A DNA stretch of 64,000 nt from Paenibacillus macerans (GCF_900454495.1 NZ_UGSI01000001.1:1674001-1738000), one strand, 5' to 3'; positions 8,273 to 15,575 are shown, numbered from the stretch's first letter. Translations and numbers: made by a program. Notes: a model not told the origin generated them from the sequence alone.

Positions 8273-8806
8273 TCATCCGCTAGAATTAAGCTTGCTTTGA
8301 TAGTTATCTATTAAATTCATACCTGTTATACTTTTAATATGATGTTTGACTTCTTCAATTTTATTAATTATAGAGTTAGATATTTTCTCAACTTGAGAAA
8401 GCCAAATGTCTTCTTCTCCTGTAACAAAGAGGGCAACATTGATTGCAGAGGAAGAAATTGATAAAACTTCTTTCAGCTCTTCTATTGTCTTATTATGCAA
8501 CCATATTTCATTTTCTTCGAAGATTTGATTAAACTTCTCAAGTTCAGTTAATGGTCCAAAATTCTGTGTATCTTCATGCTCAACGAATTCATTTCCATAT
8601 TCAACAAATTTTCTAAAGTAACTTTGATATTGAATTAATGCTTTATATATTATGGCGTAAACGCTTTGCCTCTGGGTATAGTTAGCCATCAGATATCTTT
8701 CGGTTTCGTCCTTCTTTCTTTTAAAGTATGACGAGACCTCGCTTAAGATAAATCCTAATATAGTACCTCCAATACCAATTATTGAAGTGAGAATTTCAGT
8801 TTTCAT
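8273..8806 (-). CDS. Membrane-anchored hypothetical protein
   Basis: 177 residues. Residues 4-26 (EILTSIIGIGGTILGFILSEV) form one N-terminal membrane helix, followed by a basic KRKKDE boundary. The rest is a helical cytoplasmic domain with a coiled-coil-like end (SQVEKISNSIINKIEEVKHH). I recognise no family. It follows a long palindromic spacer and is followed seven bases later by a possible 37-residue ORF. One-helix small proteins of this kind are frequent in defence islands, but the role is unknown. Confidence 0.6.
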   Translation of the reverse strand: MKTEILTSIIGIGGTILGFILSEVSSYFKRKKDETERYLMANYTQRQSVYAIIYKALIQYQSYFRKFVEYGNEFVEHEDTQNFGPLTELEKFNQIFEENEIWLHNKTIEELKEVLSISSSAINVALFVTGEEDIWLSQVEKISNSIINKIEEVKHHIKSITGMNLIDNYQSKLNSSG

Positions 8807-8825
8807 TTATGATTTCATTCCTTTC

Positions 8826-8905
8826 GATGATTTCACATTATCGTTCTGGTATTCACTAAATAACCCAGCCTTAGATAGCTCTATCTTAGACTGGGTCGTT
8901 TAGTG
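8826..8905. repeat. Palindromic spacer element, copy A
   Basis: The block 8826-8856 (GATGAT…TCGTTCTGGTATTCAC) matches 12542-12567 closely. It runs into a long imperfect hairpin at 8854-8905: CACTAAA, ACCCAG and TTAGATAG on the left face TATCTtAG, CTGGGT and TTTAGTG on the right. Copy C (12542-12613) has the same ends and the same TTAGATAGCTC(C)TATCTTAG core but a different, still self-complementary stem. It could be a terminator, a recombination site or a small structured RNA. Confidence 0.6.
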
Positions 8906-9033
8906 TCTGCACTCTCCCCCTATGATTAACCATCTCACACCAAAGGGGGGTTACCTCACAATGTGAATACACATTATTCGAAATAATTGACTACTGAGAA
9001 ATAACTATAGCTAAAATCTAATCCTACGTTAAA

Positions 9034-10056
9034 TTACAACTCAGAAGTTAATATTTTACTGAGACGTTTGTTCATCTCTTTGGCAGAAACTTTGTCAGAA
9101 CATAATTTTGTAATTTTTCTTAACTTATTTATTCCCTTAAAAGTAATTATTGTATATTCATTACTAAATATGCTTTTTGAAACTTCAACACGATATTTAT
9201 AAGTACTATCCTTTCCTTCCCATATTTGTTTCCTAGTATTACTGCTTTGTATCTCCCAATCAATGGGTATTATTAAACTATTAAGGTCAGCTCTAAGTGC
9301 ATGTGCAGTCTGGTATCTAGAATTTGGGTCAACATCGAGTGCTTTATTAATGATTAATCTTAATTTCTTTGGTACATCTGGTGAATACATATCCCTTGGT
9401 GGGAAATCACCTGCCAAAATACTGTACCCAATTGTATGCCTATCAAAGGAACTTATAAAATTATCACCGTTTACTAGCCGATACAACGTTAACCCTATCG
9501 CAAAAATGTCTGACCTTTTCGTAAATTCTTTATTTCTAAGTACTTCTGGTGCCTTATGATAAACATAGCCAAATCCCGAACTATATTTACCTAATTCATC
9601 CAGCTCTGTTGTTAATCCAAAATCTGAGAGCTTAGCTGTACCGGAACTATCAAGAAGAATGTTACTTGGTTTAATATCACGATGTATAAAGTTTTTATTA
9701 TGTATATATTGCAAACCATGTAACGCATCAACAGTAATTTTTATTGCCTTTTTAATTGGTAATCTACCTTTATCATCAATTATCTTTTGAACGGAGCCCC
9801 CGATAAGGAATTCCATAGTGATATATAGTTTATTATTTTTTATAAAAGCATCGTAAATTTCTGTAACATTTGCATGCTCCAATTTATGTTGAACGCGAGC
9901 CTCAAGGTTTGCTTTATCCCCCAACTTACTAATATCGTTAACAATCTTAACTGCCTCTACCCTATCTACAATTTTGTTATGCGCTTTAAATACACTACCA
10001 AAATTTCCATTTCCAAGTTTTCCTAATTCCTCATATTTGTCACCAATGTCCTTCAT
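9034..10056 (-). CDS. Eukaryotic-like Ser/Thr protein kinase
   Basis: About 340 residues starting at the ATG whose first base overlaps the stop of the upstream gene (TAATG). The kinase domain is complete: GNGNFGSVFKA Gly-rich loop, VEAVKIV with the ATP-binding Lys, HRDIKPSNILL catalytic loop, DFGLT metal loop and APEVL. A ~75-residue C-terminal region follows. There are no PASTA repeats and no membrane helix, so it is cytosolic and unlike housekeeping PrkC. Cytosolic kinases of this kind can act as abortive-infection effectors (as with staphylococcal Stk2). Coupling to the RNase H-fold-like gene suggests that the two work together. A longer start seven codons upstream is possible but lacks the coupling logic. 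Confidence 0.85.
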   Translation of the reverse strand: MKDIGDKYEELGKLGNGNFGSVFKAHNKIVDRVEAVKIVNDISKLGDKANLEARVQHKLEHANVTEIYDAFIKNNKLYITMEFLIGGSVQKIIDDKGRLPIKKAIKITVDALHGLQYIHNKNFIHRDIKPSNILLDSSGTAKLSDFGLTTELDELGKYSSGFGYVYHKAPEVLRNKEFTKRSDIFAIGLTLYRLVNGDNFISSFDRHTIGYSILAGDFPPRDMYSPDVPKKLRLIINKALDVDPNSRYQTAHALRADLNSLIIPIDWEIQSSNTRKQIWEGKDSTYKYRVEVSKSIFSNEYTIITFKGINKLRKITKLCSDKVSAKEMNKRLSKILTSEL

Positions 10057-10547
10057 TACAATCCCGCCCAAGCACAAAGGATAGCATCTTTAATATTATC
10101 ATCTTTTAATGTCAATCCAAATAATTCATCAATCTTCTCAAATTGGAAACTCTTACTTTTTTGTTCCATTCTTAGTCTAGTTTTTGTATGTGCGTAGAGC
10201 ACTTTATCAACATAAAATTTGTTAACGAAACAAGTCTCCAGTACAACACCTTCGATCTCACCTCTTTGAGCCGATGCTTGTACAGGAATTTTATGTCTAC
10301 TAGTTTCCTGATCTTTGACTAAAACAACGTCTGGCTTATATTTTAAAAGTAATTGTTCAAAATCTCGTTTTAAATTATATAACGCCTCTGCTCTACTTTC
10401 GGCAGTTTTAGGAGAACTCAAAATGATTTTCACCCTTGCCTCATCAGTAATAACAGGGGAATCTATGGAACCTTCCAGAATTGCTACGTATATTTCATCT
10501 TTTGTGCATCTAACACCAAATGCGGGCAATGTTATTTCCTCCCTCAC
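10056..10547 (-). CDS. Putative RNase H-fold (RuvC/DUF3010-like) protein
   Basis: 163 residues. The first strand (LPAFGVRCTKDEIYVAILEG), the central PDVVLVKDQE strand with an acidic end, and the C-terminal DNIKDAILCAWAGL helix with an Asp follow the RuvC/RNase H pattern, in which an acidic residue near the C-terminal helix completes the metal site. The first-strand Asp usual in active enzymes is not obvious, so activity is uncertain. Its stop overlaps the kinase start by one base. The family call rests on pattern only. Confidence 0.5.
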   Translation of the reverse strand: MREEITLPAFGVRCTKDEIYVAILEGSIDSPVITDEARVKIILSSPKTAESRAEALYNLKRDFEQLLLKYKPDVVLVKDQETSRHKIPVQASAQRGEIEGVVLETCFVNKFYVDKVLYAHTKTRLRMEQKSKSFQFEKIDELFGLTLKDDNIKDAILCAWAGL

Positions 10548-10629
10548 GTTATTTTATCCTAGTCCTAATGTACCATGTATTTTCTTTTAGAGAAATACTA
10601 TGCTTTATTATTTATGGATTGATTTTTAC

Positions 10630-10760
10630 GGAGTCACGGTAGAGATATCCGTTGCCCGACACCCCCCACACAGATCCCGGCGTGCGTATTTTCCGCCCGG
10701 GCTCCTCAAGGATACTCACTTCCGTACTTCCGGCCTTAGAAATCAAAATGAAGCTGAATA
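10630..10760 (-). mobile_element. Probable group II intron remnant
   Basis: Read on the minus strand, this segment shows GAGGAGCCCGG…CACGCCGGG followed by TCTGTGTGGGGGGTG and a CGGGCAACGG…CCGTGACT pairing. This is the arrangement typical of the RNA that follows the reverse-transcriptase ORF in bacterial group II introns. It is much more GC-rich than its neighbours. No RT gene or complete domain V/VI is present, so it is a fragment. Confidence 0.45.
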
Positions 10761-10837
10761 TGTTTCGATTCTACGATATGCGGTTTCTCCACGGCATACC
10801 TTCTTAGGCAGTTTTTTATGAGTTTTTCTCATGACTA

Positions 10838-10883
10838 TACATTAAAAAACCAAGTGGCTTTAGCCCCTTAGTTTTTTAATGTA
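10838..10883. terminator. Bidirectional hairpin terminator
   Basis: A long stem, TACATTAAAAAAC on the left with GTTTTTTAATGTA on the right, encloses an imperfect inner stem (AAG-GGC/GCC-CTT). A and T runs flank both sides, so it can end transcription in either direction. It lies 25 bp downstream of the 10908-11567 gene. Confidence 0.8.
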
Positions 10884-10907
10884 TCAGTTAACTCTATACT
10901 TATAGAT

Positions 10908-11567
10908 TCAATTAACACTCTTTATTCTGTACTTATTAATCTCTTTTGTGTTTTTATAAATAGCAGTTATGTAGCTAATATCGATCCCTTCAATAATTTT
11001 ATCGAGTAGTCCTTTCTTTAAGCCATCCTTCATTAATGACTTTGAAAAATCATTGATAGAAACTACTTCTTTTGCGATCTCGAAAATTCTTTCAAACATC
11101 TCACCTACTTGCTTTATATCAGACCCATTCGAATCTAGTTCTATTATTATCCTTTTTGTCCTATTAAAATTCCCTCTATCATATTCCATTAAAATTAGCA
11201 CTGGATTATACGGGTAGTCTATTTTAAAATCTACCTCTAATTTATCTAGGAAATTTAGATAGGTATCTCTATTAAAATAAAAATCTTTTTGTTTTATTGT
11301 TATTTTTTCATCATTGTTGAAGAGATCCTCCTCTAAATATCCAGGTAAATAAAAATTAATATATTGATCTGATTTATAATCAAATCTTTCGATATAATTC
11401 AAGATATATTCTTTACATTTCTGCTGATGAAAGTCAGCCACCAATAAACCAAAGATAACCGGGATTTCATTATTCTCACGACGTTTAATTTCATAGACTA
11501 ATCTTTCATATTGCCCTAGTGGCCACATGGTATCACCTATTCTTTCACAGATATATTGTTTACTCAA
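10908..11567 (-). CDS. Hypothetical protein of the cassette-like array
   Basis: 219 residues, no signal peptide or membrane helix. The N-terminal third (IPVIFGLLVADF…KEYILNYIERFDYK…INFYLPGYLEED) is alpha/beta and the C-terminal third is helical (EMFERIFEIAKEVV). I do not recognise the family. It is preceded by spacer B and followed by a strong terminator, so it may be a single-gene unit. Confidence 0.6.
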   Translation of the reverse strand: MSKQYICERIGDTMWPLGQYERLVYEIKRRENNEIPVIFGLLVADFHQQKCKEYILNYIERFDYKSDQYINFYLPGYLEEDLFNNDEKITIKQKDFYFNRDTYLNFLDKLEVDFKIDYPYNPVLILMEYDRGNFNRTKRIIIELDSNGSDIKQVGEMFERIFEIAKEVVSINDFSKSLMKDGLKKGLLDKIIEGIDISYITAIYKNTKEINKYRIKSVN

Positions 11568-11574
11568 AAAAGTA

Positions 11575-11747
11575 ATTTAACTTTCGCTTACTTCAAATAT
11601 TGACAAACCCAGAAGGCCTAAAGTTACTGGGTAGAAGACTTAGCTTTGCAAGGTTGATCACCTGATTCCACTTCCTATCTTCTTATCTTTTGGCAATCCA
11701 AGAGCTAAATAGCCCGCAGCGTGAATACGTTGTTATACGATGTCATC
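11575..11747. repeat. Palindromic spacer element, copy B
   Basis: Read on the minus strand, it starts at the 3' end of the 261-residue gene with GTATAACAACGTATTCACG, contains a hairpin ACCCAG…CTGGGT (about 11615-11642), and ends with GCGAAAGTTAAAT at 11575-11587. The start resembles an attC-type R''/L'' (RYYYAAC-AACG) and the end GTTAAAT fits GTTRRRY. The start motif is shared with 12731-12756 and, inverted, with 13664-13690. Confidence 0.45.
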
Positions 11748-12518
11748 CCTTCTTACGAGAAGTCCTCGATAGTGTTGTAATAAATCTTTAGAAATCTCTC
11801 CAATTTCTAACCTATTAGCAACTACTATTGCTGGTAAATAGTTCTCATAATCAAGATGTTCTAGTATTAATTTTCTCTTTTGAGTCTTTGAACATTTAGA
11901 ATAATATATCGCCCACATAATAGTTGTATTATCTTCTTGAACAAAGCTAGGAACTTCCTCTTCAATTAATATTCCAATGATCTCAGAAATTCGATCTCGA
12001 AGTTCACCAGACTTTAGAACATTACGTGCCCAATTGCTCACCCGTTCATTTCTTACTGGGTACCTTAGTAATCTATTAGCAATATGTTCGGACTCTTGAT
12101 AGTTGTCAATTAACCACTTTATACACTCATCATTCAATATGTGATCTTTTATGTATGTGCTTACAGCCCATTGTACCTCTTCACTTCCAACCAGAATAAA
12201 ATGCCGATATAGATAGAATAAATTCTCTAGTAACTCTTTACTGTAAGCCTCATCAGAACTTCGATTTTTAATTATTCTTTTTAGAACCTTCAAACATTCG
12301 ACTCTGCGAAATCTTCTGTTAGCAGCGATATCCTCAACTATAATACCTACGATGTACTCAATTGACTTGTTATCGAATGAAACAGCCTTTAACAGATGGC
12401 GTTCAGTGAATATATCTGCTGTTGTATTCACGAATTTCTTAAGGTATTTCTCGGGTGAGAAATGCATTCGAATCCGTTCAAGTTGATGTATATGTTGCTC
12501 TAGATCATTAGCATCCAT
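11733..12518 (-). CDS. All-helical hypothetical protein
   Basis: 261 residues, predicted almost entirely helical with a repeated amphipathic pattern (FRRVECLKVLKRIIKN, EVQWAVSTYIKDHIL, KRKLILEHLDYENYLPAIVVANRL) that resembles HEAT-like solenoids. No catalytic motif is visible and I cannot name the family. It is flanked on both sides by related palindromic spacers, so it looks like one unit of the array. Confidence 0.6.
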   Translation of the reverse strand: MDANDLEQHIHQLERIRMHFSPEKYLKKFVNTTADIFTERHLLKAVSFDNKSIEYIVGIIVEDIAANRRFRRVECLKVLKRIIKNRSSDEAYSKELLENLFYLYRHFILVGSEEVQWAVSTYIKDHILNDECIKWLIDNYQESEHIANRLLRYPVRNERVSNWARNVLKSGELRDRISEIIGILIEEEVPSFVQEDNTTIMWAIYYSKCSKTQKRKLILEHLDYENYLPAIVVANRLEIGEISKDLLQHYRGLLVRRDDIV

Positions 12519-12541
12519 GTTTCTACCCCCAGAATATAAAG

Positions 12542-12756
12542 GATGATGTCGTCGTTCTTGTATTCACGAACCCTCACCAACTTAGATAGCTCCTATCTTA
12601 GTCGGTGAGGGTTGTCTGCGAGGCTTAAAGGAGAGAAGCGACTGGGTACGGCGGACTACACCTCGCAGGGTTGTAAGCTGAATCTACTTTTCTGCCTCCC
12701 TCTTCTAGCAAACCAAGGGTAAAGCCCTCAACTTATATACTTTGTTATATGACGGT
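12542..12756. repeat. Palindromic spacer element, copy C
   Basis: From the plus strand: GATGAT…TCGTTCTTGTATTCACG (12542-12568, as in copy A), a strong hairpin at 12569-12613 (AACCCTCACC / GGTGAGGGTT around CTTAGATAGCTCCTATCTTAG), a second pair CTGCGAGG (about 12615) / CCTCGCAG (about 12661), then a left-end motif around GTTATAT (12744-12750). The hairpin core equals that of copy A while the stem arms differ but still pair. Confidence 0.6.
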
Positions 12757-12783
12757 GTCTTTGAGTAGGCCCTAAAAAGATTC

Positions 12784-13632
12784 TTATTCATTTACCATAT
12801 TCCATAATGGTATGTCATATTGTGAAGTTTCACTGCTACGGTTTAATTTTAATAAATTACATTCGTTACAGAGTATTTGTAAGTTAGAAGGATCATTGTT
12901 CCCATATTTAGATAACGGGACTATATGATCTATCTCAAAATTAATCCCTAGATTATAACTACCTGTTAGGTCCTTTCTACACAGCGTACATACTCCTTTA
13001 TCTCTGAAGAAAATCCCCCTCTTCAACCAGGAATTCCAATACGAAGTTCTTAATAGTTTTCTATCTTTATCTAAGTATTCAAGCGGTACCCTATCAATGT
13101 GCTTCTGTATGTATGTTGCGAAAAATTCATTTAAATCACGTAAAAATATCTTATTAATCATTAAAACATGAAAAGTCGAATTAATAAGTAATGGTTGAGC
13201 CTCAATGCGTTTAACTTCTAAAGTATTTATGTAATAATCGACATAATTGAACTCATCACATTCATCTAATACTTCTGCTTCATCTATAATTTTAAAATCA
13301 GGAAACCTAATTCCTATGTCAATTCCTGTATTTGAAATCATATTACTCATATATTCAAGGAACATTTCATAATCATCCCAATCCACATTCTTCAAAATCT
13401 CTCTGATGCCGTCACCATAGATTAAATCATCAAAATATTTTATAAGCATATGAAGAACAGTAAATTTTTGAGGATTAACAAACTTTACTATTATTTCATC
13501 GAAGTTATCCTCAATAAAATCATTCATATAATCATAATCTGTGGCGCTATCTCCATAAAATTCACTAATGATACGTCCAGCCAGTATTGTAGCATCATGA
13601 TAACCAATCTTTGTATGTTTTACATTCTTCAT
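12784..13632 (-). CDS. HNH endonuclease
   Basis: 282 residues. Residues about 205-275 form an HNH domain: CTLCRKDL, FEIDHIVPLSKYGNNDPSNLQILCNECN, i.e. two CxxC pairs around the DH and N-containing catalytic core. The N-terminal ~200 residues have no recognised family and may recognise target or trigger. The gene has inverted copies of a ~25-bp motif (…ATATAACAWAGTAT…) immediately beyond both ends, at 12731-12756 and 13664-13690. It could be a defence nuclease or a mobile-type HNH; the large N-terminal domain favours the former. Confidence 0.8.
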   Translation of the reverse strand: MKNVKHTKIGYHDATILAGRIISEFYGDSATDYDYMNDFIEDNFDEIIVKFVNPQKFTVLHMLIKYFDDLIYGDGIREILKNVDWDDYEMFLEYMSNMISNTGIDIGIRFPDFKIIDEAEVLDECDEFNYVDYYINTLEVKRIEAQPLLINSTFHVLMINKIFLRDLNEFFATYIQKHIDRVPLEYLDKDRKLLRTSYWNSWLKRGIFFRDKGVCTLCRKDLTGSYNLGINFEIDHIVPLSKYGNNDPSNLQILCNECNLLKLNRSSETSQYDIPLWNMVNE

Positions 13633-13663
13633 TAAAATACCTCATTGTATAATTATTCTTCTG

Positions 13664-13727
13664 CACTGTCATATAACATAGTATCCACGAATTCGTATAT
13701 TTTCTGCATTAAGTTGAATATACGAAT
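13664..13727. repeat. Spacer element D: inverted end motif plus hairpin
   Basis: CACTGTCATATAACATAGTATCCACG (13664-13689 in sum, given as two abutting parts) is the inverted counterpart of the motif at the other end of the HNH gene. It is followed by a perfect 11-bp hairpin ATTCGTATATT / AATATACGAAT (13691-13727). The A and C copies are the closest relatives in layout. Confidence 0.5.
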
Positions 13728-13813
13728 ACTCTTTTAGATTAGTCCAGATTACCTATAGTCATATTTTACAACAAATTGGAATAATATTACGAATGAATAA
13801 TTTTCTGCTCTAA

Positions 13814-13846
13814 AATAAAAAAACTCCCGCTAAAGCAGCGGAAGCC
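13814..13846 (-). terminator. Rho-independent terminator (minus strand)
   Basis: On the minus strand, TTCCGCT-gcttt-AGCGGGAG is followed by TTTTTTTATTTT. It ends the transcript of the 95-residue gene. Confidence 0.85.
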
Positions 13847-13908
13847 TGTATCTATAATAATTACACAAAAAACAATTTTAATAGTTTTTCTAGTCAACCT
13901 CCCAACAA

Positions 13909-14196
13909 TCACTTCCCAAAACCCTTCCCCTCCCCACAAAACACCTCCACCATCATCAAAGCCCCCATCCTAAATCCCTGGACAAAAGCGGTGCTTGTGA
14001 GCATGGAACTAGTATCACCGTTCAAGTCCAAGATTTCCTCAAGGGCTCTGAAGTCGTTCTCCGAAAATCTTTGTTTGACTTCCAACATCAAATCAGAAAT
14101 TTCTCCATTGAGCGAACGATATTCGGGATCTGTGGGGACCGTTCGCGATTCAGGGTTAAGGTTTCCTTTGTAAAGTTCCTCCAAAATACTTTTCAT
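13909..14196 (-). CDS. DUF6809-type small protein
   Basis: 95 residues. MKSILEELYKGNLNPE at the start and FVQGFRMGALMMVEVF at the end match the DUF6809 family of small Bacillota proteins (function unknown, common near mobile elements). The ATG has AGGAGGAG about 8 bases upstream. It is divergent from the first XRE regulator, and the shared 150-bp control region contains a perfect inverted repeat. The first codons of this gene are also present in the duplicated unit at about 14755, where the frame is not continued. Confidence 0.7.
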   Translation of the reverse strand: MKSILEELYKGNLNPESRTVPTDPEYRSLNGEISDLMLEVKQRFSENDFRALEEILDLNGDTSSMLTSTAFVQGFRMGALMMVEVFCGEGKGFGK

Positions 14197-14278
14197 TCCA
14201 CTCTCCTCCTTTAAGAATTGTGAACAGTATCGTTAAAAACCTAAAAAAACAGCCAGCACTTTCCGTATAAATCAATTT

Positions 14279-14320
14279 TATGCGAAAACTGCATAAAACT
14301 CAATATGCAGTTTTCGCATA
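14279..14320. promoter_or_regulatory. Perfect 17-bp inverted-repeat operator, copy 1
   Basis: TATGCGAAAACTGCATA and its exact reverse complement are separated by AAACTCAA. The site lies 28 bp before the first XRE gene and ~85 bp before the divergent DUF6809 gene, so autoregulation and control of the divergent gene are likely. Confidence 0.7.
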
Positions 14321-14347
14321 ATTTAAACTTAGCTTGGGTGATGAACA

Positions 14348-14566
14348 ATGTACAAAAGAATACGCGATTTGCGTGAAGACAGGGATTTGACGCAACAACA
14401 ATTGGCAGATTTTCTGAACATCTCTCAAGCAACTTATTCCCGATACGAAAGCGGGAACTTGGATGTGCCAAGCTCTGTGTTGATTATGTTGTCCGAATTT
14501 TACGACGTAAGTATTGACTATATTCTGGGTCAGACGAATAACTCCAAACGTCACAATGGAAAATAA
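14348..14566 (+). CDS. XRE-family HTH regulator, copy 1
   Basis: 72 residues. The Cro/CI-type helix-turn-helix is complete: IRDLREDRDLTQQQLADFLNISQATYSRYE, ending with YDVSIDYILGQT as in many short XRE repressors. It is about 93% identical to the 14916-15134 product (differences such as F/Y in LADFL and M/K in LIML). The start has GGGTGATG a few bases upstream. It likely represses itself through the adjacent inverted repeat. Confidence 0.85.
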   Translation: MYKRIRDLREDRDLTQQQLADFLNISQATYSRYESGNLDVPSSVLIMLSEFYDVSIDYILGQTNNSKRHNGK

Positions 14567-14623
14567 ATAGCACTGGCGACAAAGAGTGTCAGGTTTGATG
14601 ATTACAATAGAGGGGTGATCCCC

Positions 14624-14754
14624 ATGTCCCTATTAAATAGAACCACCCTTTAGCTTTCTATCATAAACATCTTGATATGCCTAAGCGACTACTTAGGGAG
14701 CAGCCTGGCCAATATCCTATTGATAAGATTCATTCCGTAATCGACTCTATTAAG
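14624..14754 (+). pseudogene. Truncated copy of the small membrane-protein gene
   Basis: After GAGGGG, an ATG at 14624 starts MSLLNRTTL and then meets TAG at 14651 where copy 2 has TGG (Trp). The homologous sequence continues for ~130 bp to the duplication joint and stops there. This copy keeps the good ATG start that copy 2 has lost. Confidence 0.7.
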
Positions 14755-14846
14755 AATACTTTTCATTTCACTCTCCTCCTTAAGAATTGTGAACAGTATC
14801 GTTAAAAACCTAAAAAACAGCTAACACTTTCCGTATAAATCAATTT

Positions 14847-14888
14847 TATGCGAAAACTGCATAAAACTCAATATGCATTTTTCGCATA
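14847..14888. promoter_or_regulatory. Inverted-repeat operator, copy 2
   Basis: Same site as at 14279-14320 with one change in the right arm (G to T), so 16 of 17 arm positions still pair. It sits 28 bp before the second XRE gene. Confidence 0.65.
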
Positions 14889-14915
14889 ATTTAAACTTAG
14901 CTTGGGTGAAGAAAG

Positions 14916-15134
14916 ATGTACAAAAGAATACGCGATTTGCGTGAAGACCGGGATTTGACGCAACAACAATTGGCAGATTATCTGAACATCTCTCAAGCAA
15001 CTTATTCCCGATACGAAAGCGGGAACTTGGATGTGCCAAGTTCTGTGTTGATTAAGTTATCCGAATTTTACAACGTAAGTATTGACTATATTCTAGGTCA
15101 GACGAATATCTCCAAACGTCCTAATGGAAAATAA
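14916..15134 (+). CDS. XRE-family HTH regulator, copy 2
   Basis: 72 residues, the duplicate of the 14348 gene, with the same helix-turn-helix (LTQQQLADYLNISQATYSRYE) and the same operator spacing. It is followed by the small membrane-protein gene. Both copies are intact, so the duplication is recent or both are kept. Confidence 0.85.
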   Translation: MYKRIRDLREDRDLTQQQLADYLNISQATYSRYESGNLDVPSSVLIKLSEFYNVSIDYILGQTNISKRPNGK

Positions 15135-15179
15135 CCCTGGGCGGCAAAAGGTGTTAGGTTAAATGATTACAATAGAGGG

Positions 15180-15500
15180 GTGATCCCCATATCTCTATTA
15201 AAAAGAACCACCCTTTGGCTCTCTATCATAAGCATCTTAATATGCTTAAGCGACTACCTAGGAAGCGGCCTAGCCAATATCCTATTAATAAAATTCAATC
15301 CACTGATAGATTCTATTAAGTTCACTGAGCCTTTCACAAGTTGGATTATCGATACCTATAATCCCAAATGGGTGACGAATAGTACTTTAATCCCCCTGCG
15401 ATTTCCGGCTTATTTGATACACTTTGGGAGCTTCTTATTCGTGGGGCTTGTTGCGGATTATCTGATTTACATTTTGAGAAGAAAAGCAGTTACCGAATAA
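15180..15500 (+). CDS. Small membrane protein with degraded start
   Basis: About 103-106 residues with helices at LWLSIISILICLSDYLG and AYLIHFGSFLFVGLVADYLIYIL. I recognise no family. The Shine-Dalgarno GAGGGG is ideally placed for a codon at 15189, which is ATA here but ATG in the truncated copy at 14624. Translation would therefore need ATA or the GTG at 15180, which is too close to the Shine-Dalgarno. The gene may be poorly expressed or inactive. Confidence 0.5.
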   Translation: MIPISLLKRTTLWLSIISILICLSDYLGSGLANILLIKFNPLIDSIKFTEPFTSWIIDTYNPKWVTNSTLIPLRFPAYLIHFGSFLFVGLVADYLIYILRRKAVTE

Positions 15501-15521
15501 GCGAAGCGCCTTTGATTGTAC

Positions 15522-15558
15522 GAAAAAAGACAAGCCCAAAATGTGTACAATGGGCTTG
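15522..15558 (-). terminator. Rho-independent terminator of the sugar-binding gene
   Basis: On the minus strand, CAAGCCCA-(12 nt)-TGGGCTTG is followed by TCTTTTTTCG, 17 bp after the stop of the solute-binding gene. It could also act for the small membrane gene on the plus strand. Confidence 0.8.
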
Positions 15559-15575
15559 CCTTCGTATTCCCTATC

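Larger units (their letters stand above)
10548..10907. other. 360-bp non-coding stretch upstream of the kinase operon
   Basis: It holds the presumed promoter of the 10547 gene, a GC-rich segment resembling part of a group II intron, and a strong bidirectional hairpin, both listed separately. The plus-strand frame across it shows no family likeness and is probably not a gene. Confidence 0.5.
14185..15320. repeat. Tandem duplication, two units of about 570 bp
   Basis: Unit 1 (14185-14754) and unit 2 (14755-15320) align over their whole length with roughly 90% identity by eye. Each carries the start region of the DUF6809 gene, an operator, an XRE regulator and the first ~130 bp of a small membrane-protein gene. 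The junction is at CTCTATTAAG|AATACTTTTCAT. Only unit 2 runs on into the complete membrane gene, and only unit 1 is joined to the complete DUF6809 gene, which defines the duplicated segment. Confidence 0.9.

Noticed and set aside
10600..10821. 73-codon plus-strand frame
   Set aside because: It crosses the group II intron-like segment in the opposite sense, with no family or ribosome site support.
8152..13727. True integron with integrase
   Set aside because: No tyrosine recombinase is encoded in the window, and only part of the core sites fit attC; reported as cassette-like only.
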